This document shows positions 1-12,516 of a stretch of 64,000 nucleotides of DNA, piece after piece. The stretch spans positions 8,483,994 to 8,547,993 of the forward strand of contig NC_064047.1 in assembly GCF_932526225.1 (NCBI RefSeq), written 5' to 3'. The position numbers and the translations under genes were made by a program. Positions within the stretch are counted from its first letter, which is position 1. Every line of letters starts with the position of its first letter. The notes under the pieces were generated by a model that was given only the letters and a program-made list of their open reading frames with translations, was not told where the DNA came from and did not search any database. The stretch is from Nematostella vectensis. Lineage: Eukaryota; Cnidaria; Anthozoa; Actiniaria; Edwardsiidae.

Positions 1-146
1 TGAAAATATCTTTCCTGTTATTCTATTTTTCATATCAAGATTTTGTCCCGGTGAAATGATCAATATCTCTGATCTGTAACTTGGTCAGTGTGAAATCACA
101 TCAATTAACGCGCTCTGTGCTACCGCACGTTCACACGGTGCTAAGA

Positions 147-339
147 AGCCTGTTTGCAGGCGTTTACCCCGGTGTTTTTTCGCTATGTTGACCCGCTTTT
201 CGGTGTTTTGGGCGCCATCTTGGATTTTCGGTCGCGCGCGGCCAGAATAAAACAAGATGGCGGCCACGACTCGGCGCATAGCGAAAACACCGGGTAAACA
301 TAGCGAAAAAAACACCGGGTAAACACCTGCAAGCAGGCT
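147..339. mobile_element. MITE-like element with ~41-bp terminal inverted repeats
   Basis: The left arm begins agcctgtttgcagg and continues through a block containing cccggtgttttttcgc. The same block returns in reverse complement up to position 339 (ending cctgcaagcaggct). The interior is about 110 bp with no coding capacity, so this is a non-autonomous element. The bases just outside (gtgctaag on the left, gtgataag a few bases to the right) could be an imperfect target duplication. The rest of 1-780 shows nothing I can assign. Confidence 0.7.
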
Positions 340-907
340 AGGTGATAAGGCACTAAGGACTAATATGGTGCTAGTAAAATTCAAGACTGAGATGGAGCCA
401 GACGGGTTATTTCAAAGGCTGCAAAAATCATGGGGTGTGTCGGGCTTTTTTCGTATTTCAGTGTAATGGCTTTACTGACCCGGGTGTATTCCTAGCTCCT
501 AGCTTGCATACCATATTTGGGAGTCAATCATTCTTTCGCTTTTTTATCGTTGTAGAACGTCCACGTAAACTTGCAGGGTTTCGTGTTGCTTCGATTTTGC
601 TGGTAGCCATCTTGAAAATGGAGTCTAGTCCCTAACGTTTTAGAAAATCGCAGGTTTCCTGGGCGCTCGTCCCAGGCTATTTTAGACCATTGGAAGTCCA
701 GAGGACCTTTGTAATCAGCTCTTTTTCAGCTCTGTGACGCAACTGGTGCATAATACACAGATTCTTACAAAGGGGTGGGGCGTGTGATGACGGAGAAATG
801 CAGCGCTCATTCGAGTCGAATCACGGCCTCTTCCTGTTCTATTTGCTGTCCCCGGATGATGGGTGACGCCTTACAGCCGACTGCACGAGGTCATGCATGC
901 GTTAACC

Positions 908-1250
908 CCGAGCGTGACAGGGTCTGTTATGTGTATAAGATGTCATGCAATATCATCGAGAGCGTGACAGAGTCTGGAATGACTATCAGATGTCATGCAA
1001 TACCATAGAGCGTGCCAGAGTCTGGAATAGCTATCAGATGCAGTCATGCAATATATCATCGAGCGTGACGGAGTCTGGTATGGCTATCAGATGTCATACA
1101 ATATTATCGAGCGTGACCGGGTGCATAACATTATCGAGCGTGACAGAGTATGGAATGGCACTCAGATGTCATGCAATATTATCGAACGTGACAGAGTCTG
1201 GTATGGTTATCAGATGTCATGCAATATTGTAGAGTGTGACATGGTCTAGT
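908..1250. repeat. 48-bp minisatellite
   Basis: About seven imperfect copies of a unit near 48 bp with the core gagcgtgacagagtctgg followed by ctatcagatgtcatgcaata. The unit is divisible by three, so short open frames run through it on the plus strand. They are by-products of the period, not genes. Confidence 0.85.
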
Positions 1251-1340
1251 ACTACACTCTAGTATGGCTACTTAATACGTTTTCATGCGATATCCTTAAG
1301 CGTGACAGTCTGTTTTATTACTAAAGGTACAGAACCGCAG

Positions 1341-1445
1341 CAGGCCTGGAAATATTGGGGGGGGGGGGGGGGGGGGGCACGGTACGGAAACATCAAGAAA
1401 GTTGCGGGGTACAGCCATCCCCCTACTGAGGTATGGTAAATACAC
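1341..1445. repeat. Dispersed repeat with 21-G tract (family P)
   Basis: The sequence caggcctggaaatatt is followed by a run of 21 G (1357-1377), then cac, an aaacatcaagaaa block and a cccctactg block. The same order of words occurs at 34862-34960 around a 15-G run, so this is one dispersed repeat family with a poly-G tract inside it. From 1446 to 2737 I see no supported gene. Confidence 0.65.
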
Positions 1446-2737
1446 GCAGCAAAATGGTACAACTTTTGAGGCAACTTTCTGCAGAAAAATTTTGAAAGCG
1501 ATGTTGCGCGTTTCATTACCGGCAAACCAATTTTTGTCGCAGCATTCTTTTTTTATTGCAATTTAATTAAAAACTTATTTTTCATTGGCTAACGCAACTG
1601 CTGTTGCGTATGCCTGGCGTGACTTTGCTGCGAGACAAGTTGGGTTGTTGTAGTAGTACTGCAGTAGTATCCCCGAGTTTTGTTGCAAAAAGTATAGAAC
1701 CATCTTCTACTTGCTGAAGCAAACGTTATCAATTTGCAACAAAAAGTTTGCTGTGACAAAAGCTTGGTCGCCGGTAGTAAAACGCGCATTATCGCTTTCG
1801 AACTTTTTTGCTGCCAAATTGTACGATTTTGCTGCTGCTCGTACTACAGTGTCTTAAGGACTACGGGTGCAAAGAAATCACTTTTCACCCTCGGCCCAGC
1901 GCACCTCGGCCTTCGCGCGCACAGGGTTCCCAATATTCGAAAATAAAACATTTCCGAATACCCCACAATGAGAGCCGGCAAGCAGGCTAGAACTACGCGT
2001 GCTGCGAACATAATCGACTCGTATCTGTCCATCTCTCTATGACGTCAGATGTTTGTGACTTGGTTGGGTGCACAAAGAGGATTTACTTCACGAGACGACA
2101 AAGATTTTATCAAAACGGAGACACAAGGCTTTGGCCGCAGGGCCTGGGACTTTTATTCTGCATGTCACGCGGAGAGCGTGTGTTCAAGCGCGTAATGCGT
2201 TTCTTGTGGTCATGTGTAAGGTTTTAAGTATGTATGGAGGTGGCTATGTGTATGATATGTTATATCTTGTGATAAATTGGATGTATGTGATTTGTAGTGA
2301 GCTATTTAGTTATCGGTTCCAAGCAATGTTTTCTGCTTCTGGTAATGGATCTGTGTATCCTTTTCTGGTCATGTTTTGTGAAAACATTTTATTTTTCAAA
2401 TAAGACTGAACTCGGGGAATCCATGTGTCGTAACCCGCAATGCTTTGTGGCTATCAAAAAACAAGCAAATAAAATTAAATAAAAGCAAACTCATCTTTGT
2501 GAAGCAGTAACATCAGTGTCTGTGACATTCACATGTCTTTCAGAGATCAGGGTTCAGCCATTTTTACTTTATGCGTGGATTCTTGAGTACAACCTTATTT
2601 AAAACAATTGTGCAAAGTTTTGAGTACACATTTTGGGTTTCTGTGTATGGTGAATAGTGTTGGCAATAATTGCCGTTCCATCTCCATGGTGATAACCATA
2701 GTAACGATGGCGAATATGTCGGCTCTACTGAATTGAG

Positions 2738-3039
2738 CATATACCTAGTTCAAAAAACGTTGTCAGTGCGAAACGGCAAATGGCGATTGGCAAATGGCAG
2801 TTCTAGGACCGAAATGAACCATGGGTCTCGATAAATTTCTATTAAATGCTGAAGAATATGGATAAATCAAACAATTATCCATTAAAGATCATTAATGCAT
2901 GTCTCTGGCATTGCTAGACTTTATTTAAAACTTTTCATTTTACGAATGATTAGTACCCAGAAGCACCGTTCAGGCTTAGAACTACCATTTACTATTTGCA
3001 ATTCGCCATTTGCACAACCTTTTTTGAAATAGGTGTATG
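2738..3039. mobile_element. 302-bp MITE with ~60-bp terminal inverted repeats
   Basis: The left end (catatacctagttcaaaaaa, then blocks of ggcaaatggc and a final cagttct) is mirrored at the right end (agaactaccattt to ttttttgaaataggtgtatg). The arms match imperfectly over about 60 bp and the centre is A+T rich and non-coding. 3040-4572 holds no supported gene. Confidence 0.8.
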
Positions 3040-4478
3040 ATGAATGTAATAGGAAAATACAACAGAGCATAAGGAAATAAAACGTTCACTTTTTTCCACT
3101 ATCCCTGCCACTTCGCCACCCAAAATCACCAATCTTCGCATTCCTTCCTTTTTACCATTCGTTATTTGCAGTAGCCCAACTCGGGGGCGTTACATCCTAA
3201 AGGCCAATCTACCACGTGCGTATATAATTATATATAATTTTATCTTAAATCATGTGTGTGCAGGGTTGGGACGGGGCAAGCGTGTCCGAGTCTCAAAAAG
3301 TACCTTAGTATTTTTTTATTTTGATGTATGGTAGATGAGCGTTATAAACTGCGCCAGGAAATTTGCAGAGCACGTCAACAATCCTAACATTTTCATATGT
3401 TTTCAAGGGGGAGGTTTTGGCTAAAACGTGGTGCCATAGTTCGTACATAGTTCGTAAAAATGCCCACACTACGCCTCTGCTACTATTGATCCGTCTGCGC
3501 AATGACGTTCCTAGGCACATGTCGGATAAGAAAAGCAATATTTAAAAAAAGCCCCCTTGTGTATCGTTGACGCAAGTTCACAACGTCCGGCAAACACGAT
3601 AACGCGAGTGTCTTAAGCCATGTCACCGTACGTTTTATCTCTTGCACTTGTCTCGCAAAAAATAATACTGATTGCAAGTCGCACGTGTGTCCTTTTTTAC
3701 GTGTGACACCATCTTTGCAACTTGTTTTTCATTCTCAAAGTCGCACGAAAAGTAGAACTAATTTATTCTTTCCGCAACAAATTTTCCATAGCGCAGGAAA
3801 ATCTTCACGTGTGACATGGCGCGTACGACTTGCAATTATTTTCAGCGAGACAATTTGTAATTAAAAAGTGCACGGTGAGAGAAAATGTCAGAGAAAATGC
3901 TTAGTTCAGGTTCTGTCCTCGTGGCTTCGATAAAACGCTTCGCCTACAAAGGCCCTATTTCCCTCGAACGATGTGCGAGTTGTCAGACGAGTCACAAGTC
4001 ACAAACGAGTTAAAATCGAGCAACTTCGATATGGTCGAAATGGAAGACGTCTTATGGTAAAAACAATAAAAAAGTAGTGATACATTTGCTCTCCTTTTCT
4101 TTCTGCCAGCCATATTAGTATGGTTCTCACTCCATGTCCACATGCCTGTCTGATCCCATAGCTTCTGTCTTCTGAAGCTCCTAAAAAGAACATATCAAAC
4201 ATATTCCCCAAGGATAGTGTCCTTCGTTTGCATTGCCTTATATGGTCATTGATGCCCATATTTAGAAGAGCTAAAGTTTTCCCGCTCCCTGATCTCCAGC
4301 AAATATGGTAAAAAATGCTGATCCCTGTCAATTTGAGACTCGTGGCAAGAATTTGTAAAAAAAAAACCTGACAGCTTGGCCAATTTTTATCTCACTAATA
4401 TTGAAAAGCCCTTAGACCCAGGCCTCCCAGAGATTGACCGAGCGGGTTTGAAGGTCACCCAAATATTGATATGCTCTT

Positions 4479-4498
4479 GGGGGGGGGGGGGGGGGGGG
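4479..4498. repeat. Poly-G tract (20 G)
   Basis: An uninterrupted run of 20 G follows atgctctt. It is one of at least seven G or C homopolymers of 14 or more bases in the window. Most of the others sit inside dispersed repeats. Confidence 0.95.
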
Positions 4499-4572
4499 AG
4501 CAAATAACCACCTGCGGTTTATAAAAGACTAAGAAGTACGTTTAAGGACAATGTGACGTAAACCAAGATTTC

Positions 4573-7163
4573 CTATAGCTTCTGAAGTCCAATAAAAACA
4601 AAAATGGCGCATATTCCAAGACACAAGCCAAAGATCTTATTGCACATTGCGTTGCTAAGCGACGAATCTGCCAGAATTTCCTTCATGTTGTCTAGTGAAC
4701 CGTTGTTCGGCAGCGGTGTTATGCCGAGTAGATGGCAAAGCAGGGGATACACGTCAATCACGTTGAGCCCGTTCTGTGACTCATAATCCCGCTTAAAGGC
4801 AGGACCGCGGGCAAAGAAGACTGGGCCTAGTAGGCGCTCTTGGCCGGGGACTGGGTACCAGCCGTGATCTGTAAGACAAAGCATCATTTCACCATTTATT
4901 CCATACATGTGTCGTTTTAATGTATGATCAATCTCTTATTTTTAAATATTGATTCTATGTGTAGGAGTCCCCCTTTGATCGAACCTCTGAGGTTCGCCGT
5001 ACTAAGCCAACAAATTTACCGCACGGCATGAAAAACATCTGTGAGAGCCAGCATTTTTAATATCCATACTCTCTCCAGGTGTGTAACTAGGGGAGGGGCT
5101 GCGCAGTCATAGGCATCACATGGAAAAGGATAGTATTGGTACACTCTGTGTGCCCCGCACTCCACCTCTGTACGCGTCTGCTCTCCCTGGCATGTTCCCT
5201 TTATACCTGACACCTCTGTACGCGTCTGCTCTCCCTGGCATGTTCCCTTTATACCTGACACCTCTGTACGCGTCTGCTCTCCATGGCATGTTCCCTTTAT
5301 ACCTGACACCTAGAATGTATTGGTACACCCTGTGTGCCCCGCACTCCACCTCTGCACGCGTCTGCTCTCCCTGGCATGTTCCCTTTATACCTGACACCTC
5401 TGCACGCGTCTGCTCTCCCTGGCATGTTCCCTTTATACCTGACACCTAGAATGCTGTAGGCCTGAAGATCTTGGTGTTGCCGACAGAGTAAAAAAAGGCA
5501 TTAAATTTTCCAGTTCTCGATATAAAAGATTCCGCATCCAAAAAGCTACTCTGACCAAAAGTTTAATTCCAAATTTTAAAGAAATTTAGAAGATATTAAA
5601 TTTAGATATAAGCGATCAAAGTTGGCTTAATTTCTGATTGGAGCCCGACTTCTCCCTAAAAACGAGGAGAATTAATACTTTGAACATTTGAAAATTGCAC
5701 TTCAAGCCTCATGTCTCGAAGACGAATCAATTAGAAAAAAACACTTTTTGATATGTTGGTTTACATAACATAAGGAACCTGTATGCAAAAATTCAAGCTT
5801 ACCGAAGTTAACCAGACCTTACTTTGGAAAAACTTGCCATTTTTTGGCTCTGTCGGCGTTGCCTAGCACGTCGTTCTCTTGTGTGACGGGCGCAGCCATT
5901 TCTGCGTTTATTTTGCTAGAGTTTGTCAACCAAAAAGTCACGTGATTTCTTAGCTCAAGTCCCCTATTGCCTACACCACAGAAAGAGAGTTAAGCTGCTA
6001 TACCTACCCGCGCTTGTATAATTGGTGATGACCGCTGGCCGTATCTGGTGAACTGTCCAGCCCAGCTCTGTCTTCACGTAAATTGGCGGGATTCTTCGGT
6101 TGTCCTTCCAGTGGTATTTCTCGTCAATGTCATCTCTCTTAATCACACTAAAATGAGAATTTATAGCTGCAGCCCTTGTCAAATTCTGGTAGATCTCGTC
6201 CTCTAGTCCTACTCGGTCACGAGGCCACAGGTGGCCCGCCACGCCAGCCTCTGACATGGTAAAAGTGTCGGGGTTAACAAAGTCACTAAGGTAGATAGAC
6301 CTAGAGGACGAGATAGATACCATGCCATGGTCAGATACAACCACCAGGTTTACCTTGTCAAACAATTCCGCCTTTATAAGACGTTCAATGAGATACCCAA
6401 TGACCTCCTTGTCCATTTTCTCCACTGCCCTTTTGTAATGACCCGAAAATAGCCCAAAGCCGTGCCCGGAAGAGTCCGGCTCGTTTACATACAAAGCGAC
6501 AAACTTCGGTGGGTCGTCAGATTTCATCCAGTTGAGTATCTTGTCGATGCGGTTTTTATAAGGCAGACTTTGGTTTGCAAAGCAGTGAATATACGGAGGC
6601 CATCCTTGCCTTGTCTTGTTTCTATAACGAGGCAAGTCGCTTGACTTTATCGCTGAACAGTCCACAAAACACTCCGGTTTCTCGGTATAACTTGGTTTCT
6701 CGGGATAGCTATAATACCCAGGCCAGAAATGGACGCCAGACTTCCCGCCGCGCTTCTGTACCGTCAGCCAAAGAGGCTCTGAAGAGTTGTAAAACTTTGG
6801 GTCAAAATTAGAGCAGTCGTACTGTAAAACGAACTTCTCTTTGAAAAGCGGATCCCAGAAATTATTAGAGACGATTCCATGAGTCTCAGCGTATAATCCG
6901 GTCATGTACGTCTGATGTATAGGCCATGTTTTCACGGGTTGAATCGGCCGCATCCATTTCGCCTTGACCCCAGTAGAAGCGATGTAATCAAGGTTTGAAG
7001 TGTTAGCGAGGTCGCCGCCCGTGTAGCGCCAGCTGAGACCATCCAGAGAGACCAGCAAGACGGGATGGTCTGAGAATCCCTGGACGAGGCAGAGAAGATG
7101 TGCGAGAATGCCTAAGAGCGCAGAGGGTCGGTACAGGGCCATTAAGGCCATGACAGCATGCAT
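4573..7163 (-). CDS. ENPP-family ectonucleotide pyrophosphatase/phosphodiesterase, two exons
   Basis: Exon 1 is 7163-6008 and exon 2 is 4868-4573. The donor is GTAGGT at 6007, the acceptor AG is at 4870-4869, and a Gly/Asp codon is split at the junction (phase 1). The protein is 483 residues. An N-terminal hydrophobic stretch after MALYR looks like a signal peptide, and a hydrophobic C-terminal segment ending IGLQKL looks like a single membrane anchor. This is the short ENPP4/5-type layout, without somatomedin or nuclease domains. Metal-site motifs are in order: VSLDGLSW (Asp), VKTWP (candidate Thr nucleophile), EPDSSGH (Asp, His), VSDHGM (Asp, His) and DHGWYP (last His), the last created by the splice. 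The family hydrolyses nucleotide or phospholipid phosphodiesters outside the cell. The Asn that usually follows the nucleophile (TxPN) is Ile here (TWPI). Nearby in-frame Met codons at the N-terminus leave the exact start open. The subfamily is not certain. Confidence 0.9.
5134..5452. repeat. 48-bp minisatellite in two blocks, inside the ENPP intron
   Basis: The 48-bp unit (cacctctgtacgcgtctgct, then ctccctggcatgttcccttt and atacctga) occurs three times, then after a spacer (ctagaatgtattggtacacc) twice more as a variant with gcacgcg. Each block begins with the same lead-in, gtgtgccccgcactcc, so the array has a higher-order organisation. Read on the coding strand of ENPP, every copy contains CAGGTATAAA, a donor-like word, but it is not similar to the true exon 1 end. 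A fragment of dispersed family Q lies just before it (5090-5133). Confidence 0.85.
5473..5863. mobile_element. Probable inverted-repeat element in the ENPP intron
   Basis: The left edge ggtgttgccgacagagt plus an A-run and ggc is mirrored by gcc, a T-run and ggctctgtcggcgttgcc at the right edge. The arms are about 28 bp. The interior of about 330 bp is A+T rich and carries no coding frame. I see no clear target duplication. Confidence 0.5.
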
Positions 7164-8712
7164 GAAGACGACGTTAAAGATTACTTATTCCGATACGCAG
7201 CTTGCCGTGACTAAGTACACATTAACCGCTGATCTACGAAACAATGGCTTTAATTTTGTAATTAAAATAACAAGAGCACTGTTAAGTATCATTCAAAAAA
7301 CCGAGGCGTAGTGCATGTTTTGAATAGAACGTGATTTTTTTTTGGGAAGAAGAGAAACCGTTTGAATCAATGTAAAAAGCACCGATATTTGAAAAAAAGC
7401 TAAGCTTGTGAATAAGTAATGAGAACAAAACGGGCCGTGCATCATAACAGGTGACCAATGACCCCGAAACCCCGCCTCCCTACTAAAGGAGGGTTGGGAC
7501 AACAACAACAACAGCAACAACAAAAACAAAAATGACTGTCCACGAACATTGCGCACATCCTTTTAACTTTTCGTGCTGTAGACAAGTGTTGCTGACGGTG
7601 ACTTGAAGGCCATTCGATTCAAGGAATTCTTTGTTGCACGGACTTGACATTGCTTATAGACCTCAGATAATCGGTTTGTACAAGTGCCTTCTCGGCGGAG
7701 ATTTGACCCACGGCTCTGTACAGTAAGGAAGGTATATAGAATAACATTGAAACGCGACGAGAAGGCAGAATAAACCAGTGTTGCTTATTGTGAACGTCAC
7801 GACACATGGATTCTTAAGTGCAACCTTATTTGAAATAAGTGTCGGGACTAACTTGGTATAGAAAACGTTTAGTCAGTACCACGTGGAAGTTTATTTTTTT
7901 TAGGAATATTGAAACAGAAATAATATCATAGTAGATTTTATTTGATAATCTTACTGTTTTATCTGTACTGTTAATAACGGTATGACTGGGGTGTGTGTGC
8001 AGCCATAGGAATAACATATAATATGAAAAAAAGCATAGAATTTGAAGATTCCTCAATAAGAAATTACCCCCTTTTCGGCAGCCAAGGGGGGTGCGCGCGC
8101 ACCCTGCGCACCCCCCCTGTGTACGCGCCTGCAACCGCACTAGGCAAGCGACCGTCTTATCGTCACACGCATGGGCAATTCAACACTTAATAATTTTCCG
8201 AACCGACGAATGATTAAATAAACAGTCGTATAAATGATTCAATTTCGTGCACATAAAATACATCGCTAATTTTCCACTCAAGCAATATCTCAAAACTGCA
8301 CTTCAACTTCCCACCCTATTCTTAATCTAGACGAGATATACGCAATTTTCCGCGATAAAGAAACGCAATTAGATATCCGAGTACTCTGTAAATGGCCGGT
8401 TCATTTCGATTCTTGATTGGGTTAATTTTGCACTGCAAACAAAGAATAAATATCGCACGTAAACCCTGAGAAGACAAACATTAATAAAAAGATTGTTTAA
8501 CTCTCACGCTTTGATAAGGCTTTGTTTCATTCATCTGTATACGTTGGGGAAAATTAGGGTGTGCCCATTAAATACTCTTGAGTTCTTTTGAGTTCCTTCT
8601 ATCCATGTAATGACCAGACAAATGGCATATCTCGAGGGAAATTCTATCACCTACATAAAAGCATACAAATGGCCTCTAAAATGCCTGTTTTTCAATAGAC
8701 CGAAGCAATCAG
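7164..8712. other. Intergenic stretch with a dispersed repeat fragment (family Q)
   Basis: No gene is supported. 7998-8140 is a fragment of dispersed family Q, recognised by the word order cataggaataacatat, aattcctcaataagaaat, gcagccaaggggggtg, ctgcgca and ccctgtgtac. The same order is seen at 26561-26690 and, inverted, at 30032-30135. A short (CAA)n-like run lies at 7498-7532. Confidence 0.5.
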
Positions 8713-9950
8713 CCATCCCCACCCCCTCCTCTCATAAACACGACATCCCTCCCCCTCCTCTCATAAACACGCCATCCCATCCTCATCCCCACCTCTCATA
8801 AACACGACATCCCATCCTCATCCCCTCCTCTCATAAACACGACATCCCATCCTCATCCCCTCCTCTCATAAACACGACATCCCATCCCCCTCCTCTCATA
8901 AACACGACATCCCATCCTCATCCCCACCTCTTATGAACACAACATCCCATCCTCACCCCCTCCTCTCATAAACACGACATCCCATCCCCACCCCCTCTTC
9001 TCATTACGTCATCCTATCCCACCCTCTGCCCTAATAAACACGACATGCCATCCCCTCTTCTCATAAACACGACATCCCATCCCCATCCCCTCCTCTCATA
9101 AACACGACATCCCATCCCTACCCCCTCTTCTCATAAACACGAAATCCCATCCCCACCACCTCTTCTCATTACGTCATCCCATTCCCACCCTCTCCTCTCA
9201 TAAACACGACATCCCATCCTCATCCCCTCCTCTCATAAACACGACATCCCATACCCCTCCTCTCATAAACACGACAATCCATCCTCATTCCCACCTCTCA
9301 TAAACACGACATCCCATCCTCATCCCCACCTCTCATAAACACGACATCCCATCCTCATATCGCCTCCTCTCATAAACACGACATCCTATCCCCACCCCCT
9401 CTTCTCATTACGTCATCCCATCCTACCCTCTCCCCTCATAAACAAGACATCCAACCCCCTCTTCTCATAAACACGACATCCCATCCCCACCCCCTCTTCT
9501 CATAAACACGACATCCCATCCCCACCCCCTCTTCTCATAGACACGACATCCAATACCCATCCCCTCCTCTCATAAACACGACATTCCATCCCCTCTTCTC
9601 ATATACACGACATCCCATCCCCACCCCCTCTTCTCATTACGTCATCCCATCCCCCACCCTCTCCTCTCATAAACACGACATCCCTTCCCCACCCCCTCCT
9701 CTATCTCATAAACACGACATCCCATCCCCAGCCCCTCTTCTCATAAACACGACCTCCCCATCCCCACCCCTCTTCTCATAAACACGACCTCCCATCCTAC
9801 CCCTCTTCTCATAAACACGACCTCCCCATCCCCACCCTCCTCTCATAAACACGAACTCTGATCCCCCCCCCTTTTTTCTCATAAACACGACCTCCGATCC
9901 CCACCTCTCATAAACACGACCTTCCCACCTCTCATAAAAACATTACACAC
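8713..9950. repeat. 1.2-kb pyrimidine-rich minisatellite
   Basis: More than 30 imperfect copies of a unit of about 34-36 bp built from ctcctctcataaacacgaca followed by tcccatccccacccc. Purines are almost excluded from long stretches of the plus strand except in ataaacacgaca. Variant subunits (tcttctcattacgtcatccc) recur at intervals, so there is internal higher-order structure. A minus-strand open frame near 9706-9888 is an artefact of the array. Confidence 0.9.
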
Positions 9951-10953
9951 AAACGGGAAGCTTTGATAACCATCACACGCGCATTCTCGCTAGACTCCCG
10001 CGTCAGCCCGAAATACCAAGAGCGTGTGGTCACAACGAGCGAAGAAATACACTTCATCCGGAAGTTTCCTGAATCTTTGAAGTTCGTGCTTGTTCGAGAA
10101 ATTGATTCTAGCTTTCGTGCAAGAACCTGGCTCGGTATCCTTTATACGTCCAAGGTATGACTAATTTGCACTTTTATCTGTCACGAAACAGAACCCGCCG
10201 TACTCGACCCAAAAGACCTTGGCAATAGCGCATTGTTATGCCGAACACAGCGGAAGAGATGAAAATCGTACAATCACCCGAAAATAATACTTATACCAGC
10301 CACAAGGCACGGTAGGCATGTCAAGCCTCATTACTCTTTATGGGGTGAATTAAAATCAAAGGGAAGTTATTTACAACCGGAGTTACGTGAGGCATCAAAA
10401 TATTGACGTTTCTATGGGTATTGTGGTACTTTGTGCAAACAAAAACACAGGGAGCCCATAACAAATTTGAGATATCGTTTGTAGAATATTGCTATTCTTA
10501 AGGTTATTCTTATTGTCTCTCATCCCAAAGCTATTTATGAAACCTTGATTGTGAAAAATTAGACTGGTCCACTAAAAAAAATCTGTGTTTTACCCAGGTT
10601 TCCAACAACTCTGATTTCTTGGGATCCCTGTAGTAGCGGTGATTCATACATGAAGTATTCCTGCCTAGGGTCGGCGGTTCCGCGCCAGTGGTATGTACGT
10701 CATTTGTGAAATCATCACACGAAACAGTCGAGGTCAAATTTGCATAGCTATTGTTTTGGCGGCGCAGTTATCAACCGAAACTGGTTGTGAACGATTCAGT
10801 TGAAGTCACATCACTCGAGCGTGGGGGCTATTTCGTACTCACATTATTCAATATTGAGCAGGTCACCTGATAGAGGCATTCGCAGCTTCCCTCCGCGACT
10901 CACGGATTTTATACTTTGTTTATAACGTAAATCACCACCAGTCTGAAGACAAG
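9951..10953. promoter_or_regulatory. Upstream region and non-coding first exon of the 94-residue gene
   Basis: No coding frame is supported. Near the end, tttatactttgtttataacg (about 10909-10928) is TATA-like. A short leader then ends at a strong donor, GACAAG|GTAAGT, with the intron starting at 10954. That intron ends with TTTGTAG at 11205, directly before the ATG of the small gene, so this segment probably holds its promoter and 5' untranslated exon. Confidence 0.5.
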
Positions 10954-11205
10954 GTAAGTTTTTTAAAGTAGGTTACACGTTTGCGTACTGTGCATTTTCA
11001 AAGTTGTTTTGATTACAGCTACGTTGTTCGGATGTAAACAAGTTTGTACCGGTCTTTGCGTCTTCTGTGATTTTCTTTACTCTAAGTACCCTCAATCTTA
11101 CGCAACTACCAGAGGCAATTTTATTGTGCTACAACGTTTTTAAAAGAACCGACCAAAAGTTACGATCTCGTCTTATAACTCAAGTATTTTATTCGTGCTT
11201 TGTAG

Positions 11206-11490
11206 ATGCCTGAATTCCGCAAGGACACAACCCCACCACTGAGCCAGGATTTCTTTGAAAGTCTAGACCATGTTGATGAGTCAGCTCTAGCGAGGCTCAT
11301 AGTGGAGATGCAGCTTAACAGGCCGTACGAATTACCCGATTTGCGCAGCATTTTCTTCCAGAGAAAACGGCAGCAAGTATACGCAGGGATTGCAGCACAG
11401 TCATCCGTCCACTACAACTACCCCGCCATGCGGCCCCAGCCTCAGAGGAGTATGCCTCGAGGGGGTAGACCGTGGCCCATGTACGTGTAA
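11206..11490 (+). CDS. Unrecognised 94-residue protein, coding exon preceded by a 252-bp intron
   Basis: The ATG lies directly after an acceptor (gctttgtag|ATG) and an untranslated exon ends at GACAAG|GTAAGT at 10953, so the whole coding sequence sits in the second exon. I do not recognise the family. The first two thirds look like a folded or peptide-binding segment: LSQDFFESLDHVDESALARL, then IVEMQLNRPYELPDLRSIFF with alternating hydrophobic residues. The tail is basic and rich in Pro, Arg and Gly (RPQPQRSMPRGGRPWPMYV). No signal peptide or membrane segment is seen. The biased but complex composition and the splice context argue for a real gene. A polyadenylation signal AATAAA lies about 1 kb downstream. 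It could be a small nuclear or RNA-associated adaptor, but that is only a guess from composition. Confidence 0.6.
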   Translation: MPEFRKDTTPPLSQDFFESLDHVDESALARLIVEMQLNRPYELPDLRSIFFQRKRQQVYAGIAAQSSVHYNYPAMRPQPQRSMPRGGRPWPMYV

Positions 11491-12516
11491 GCGACTAAAG
11501 ATACGCGATTACAGAAGTATCTACAGAAACGTGATGATGAGCCGACACAAGCGACAGACGGTGGAATGGACCCGGCGGAAAGTAAGCGTGCGTGGATTCG
11601 CGTACGTGAAGAGACGCTAAATGGTACTCAGAAGAAGACGGACAAAATCGTGCGCAAGCGATGGCAACTACCGAGAGCATTTTTCGGTGCACTTTCAGTG
11701 CAGACATGCAACAGGAATTAGGCAATATAGGTGCGCTAGACACTCGATGGCAACACTGCTGATAAATGGTTTAATGGTCTCAAAGACAATTCTAGATAGC
11801 AGGCCTTTATGAAAACACGGGCACATAAGAGACAGCCCGCACGGACGAGACAGCCTTGGCGGGGGTACCCCTTCCAGACAATAGACACAATCACGTTTGA
11901 TCATGCACGAAAGGGATATTTACAGCAAGCACCAAACCCCGTATACAGCCGACAGGAAGACCGACCGTGCCTACACATCAACAACTTCCTTTGACAAGCG
12001 CGCCCTGAAATGCGATCGCGCTAATTAAGGATTCAAGGTAGCGTGCGTGCAATAATTCGCATGCTGTACCGAACCTTATTACATTGCACAACGATGCCAA
12101 GTGACAATTAGCATATCTCATGGATATTTTTTACATGACAAAAGCATATTGGAATTATTTCCGCTTAGTGAATGCCAATGTTGACCTGTTAGATTCTATA
12201 GCCGATGAGATGTACATGTCTAAAGTTCTGTTTAGATGTATTTCGCAAGGTTTCGTGTGCGAGTTATTATATCCCTTCATTATAATCTCCCGACGACACG
12301 TTTGTAAACAAAGAGAAAAGTTAGTTTTTATACAAATGAATTTCAAAGGCGCAGGTTCGCTTTAGAAATGGAGTATTACATGTTAACGCGTACAATTGCA
12401 GATAAAACAACATTCGATCAATGCGTCGAAGCTCAGTATTTATTATATAAAGAGTATGATTCAGCTAATTTACTGTATAAATATATATTTGTGCGAAAAG
12501 TTTAGATTTTATCTTC

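Noticed and set aside
3955-4331. Minus-strand frames containing GSGKT
   Set aside because: GSGKT looks like a P-loop but there is no surrounding ATPase fold, the frames are short, and no splice context links them.
8713-9950. CRISPR-like appearance of regularly spaced near-identical blocks
   Set aside because: The blocks are contiguous imperfect tandem units without unique spacers, in an animal genome.
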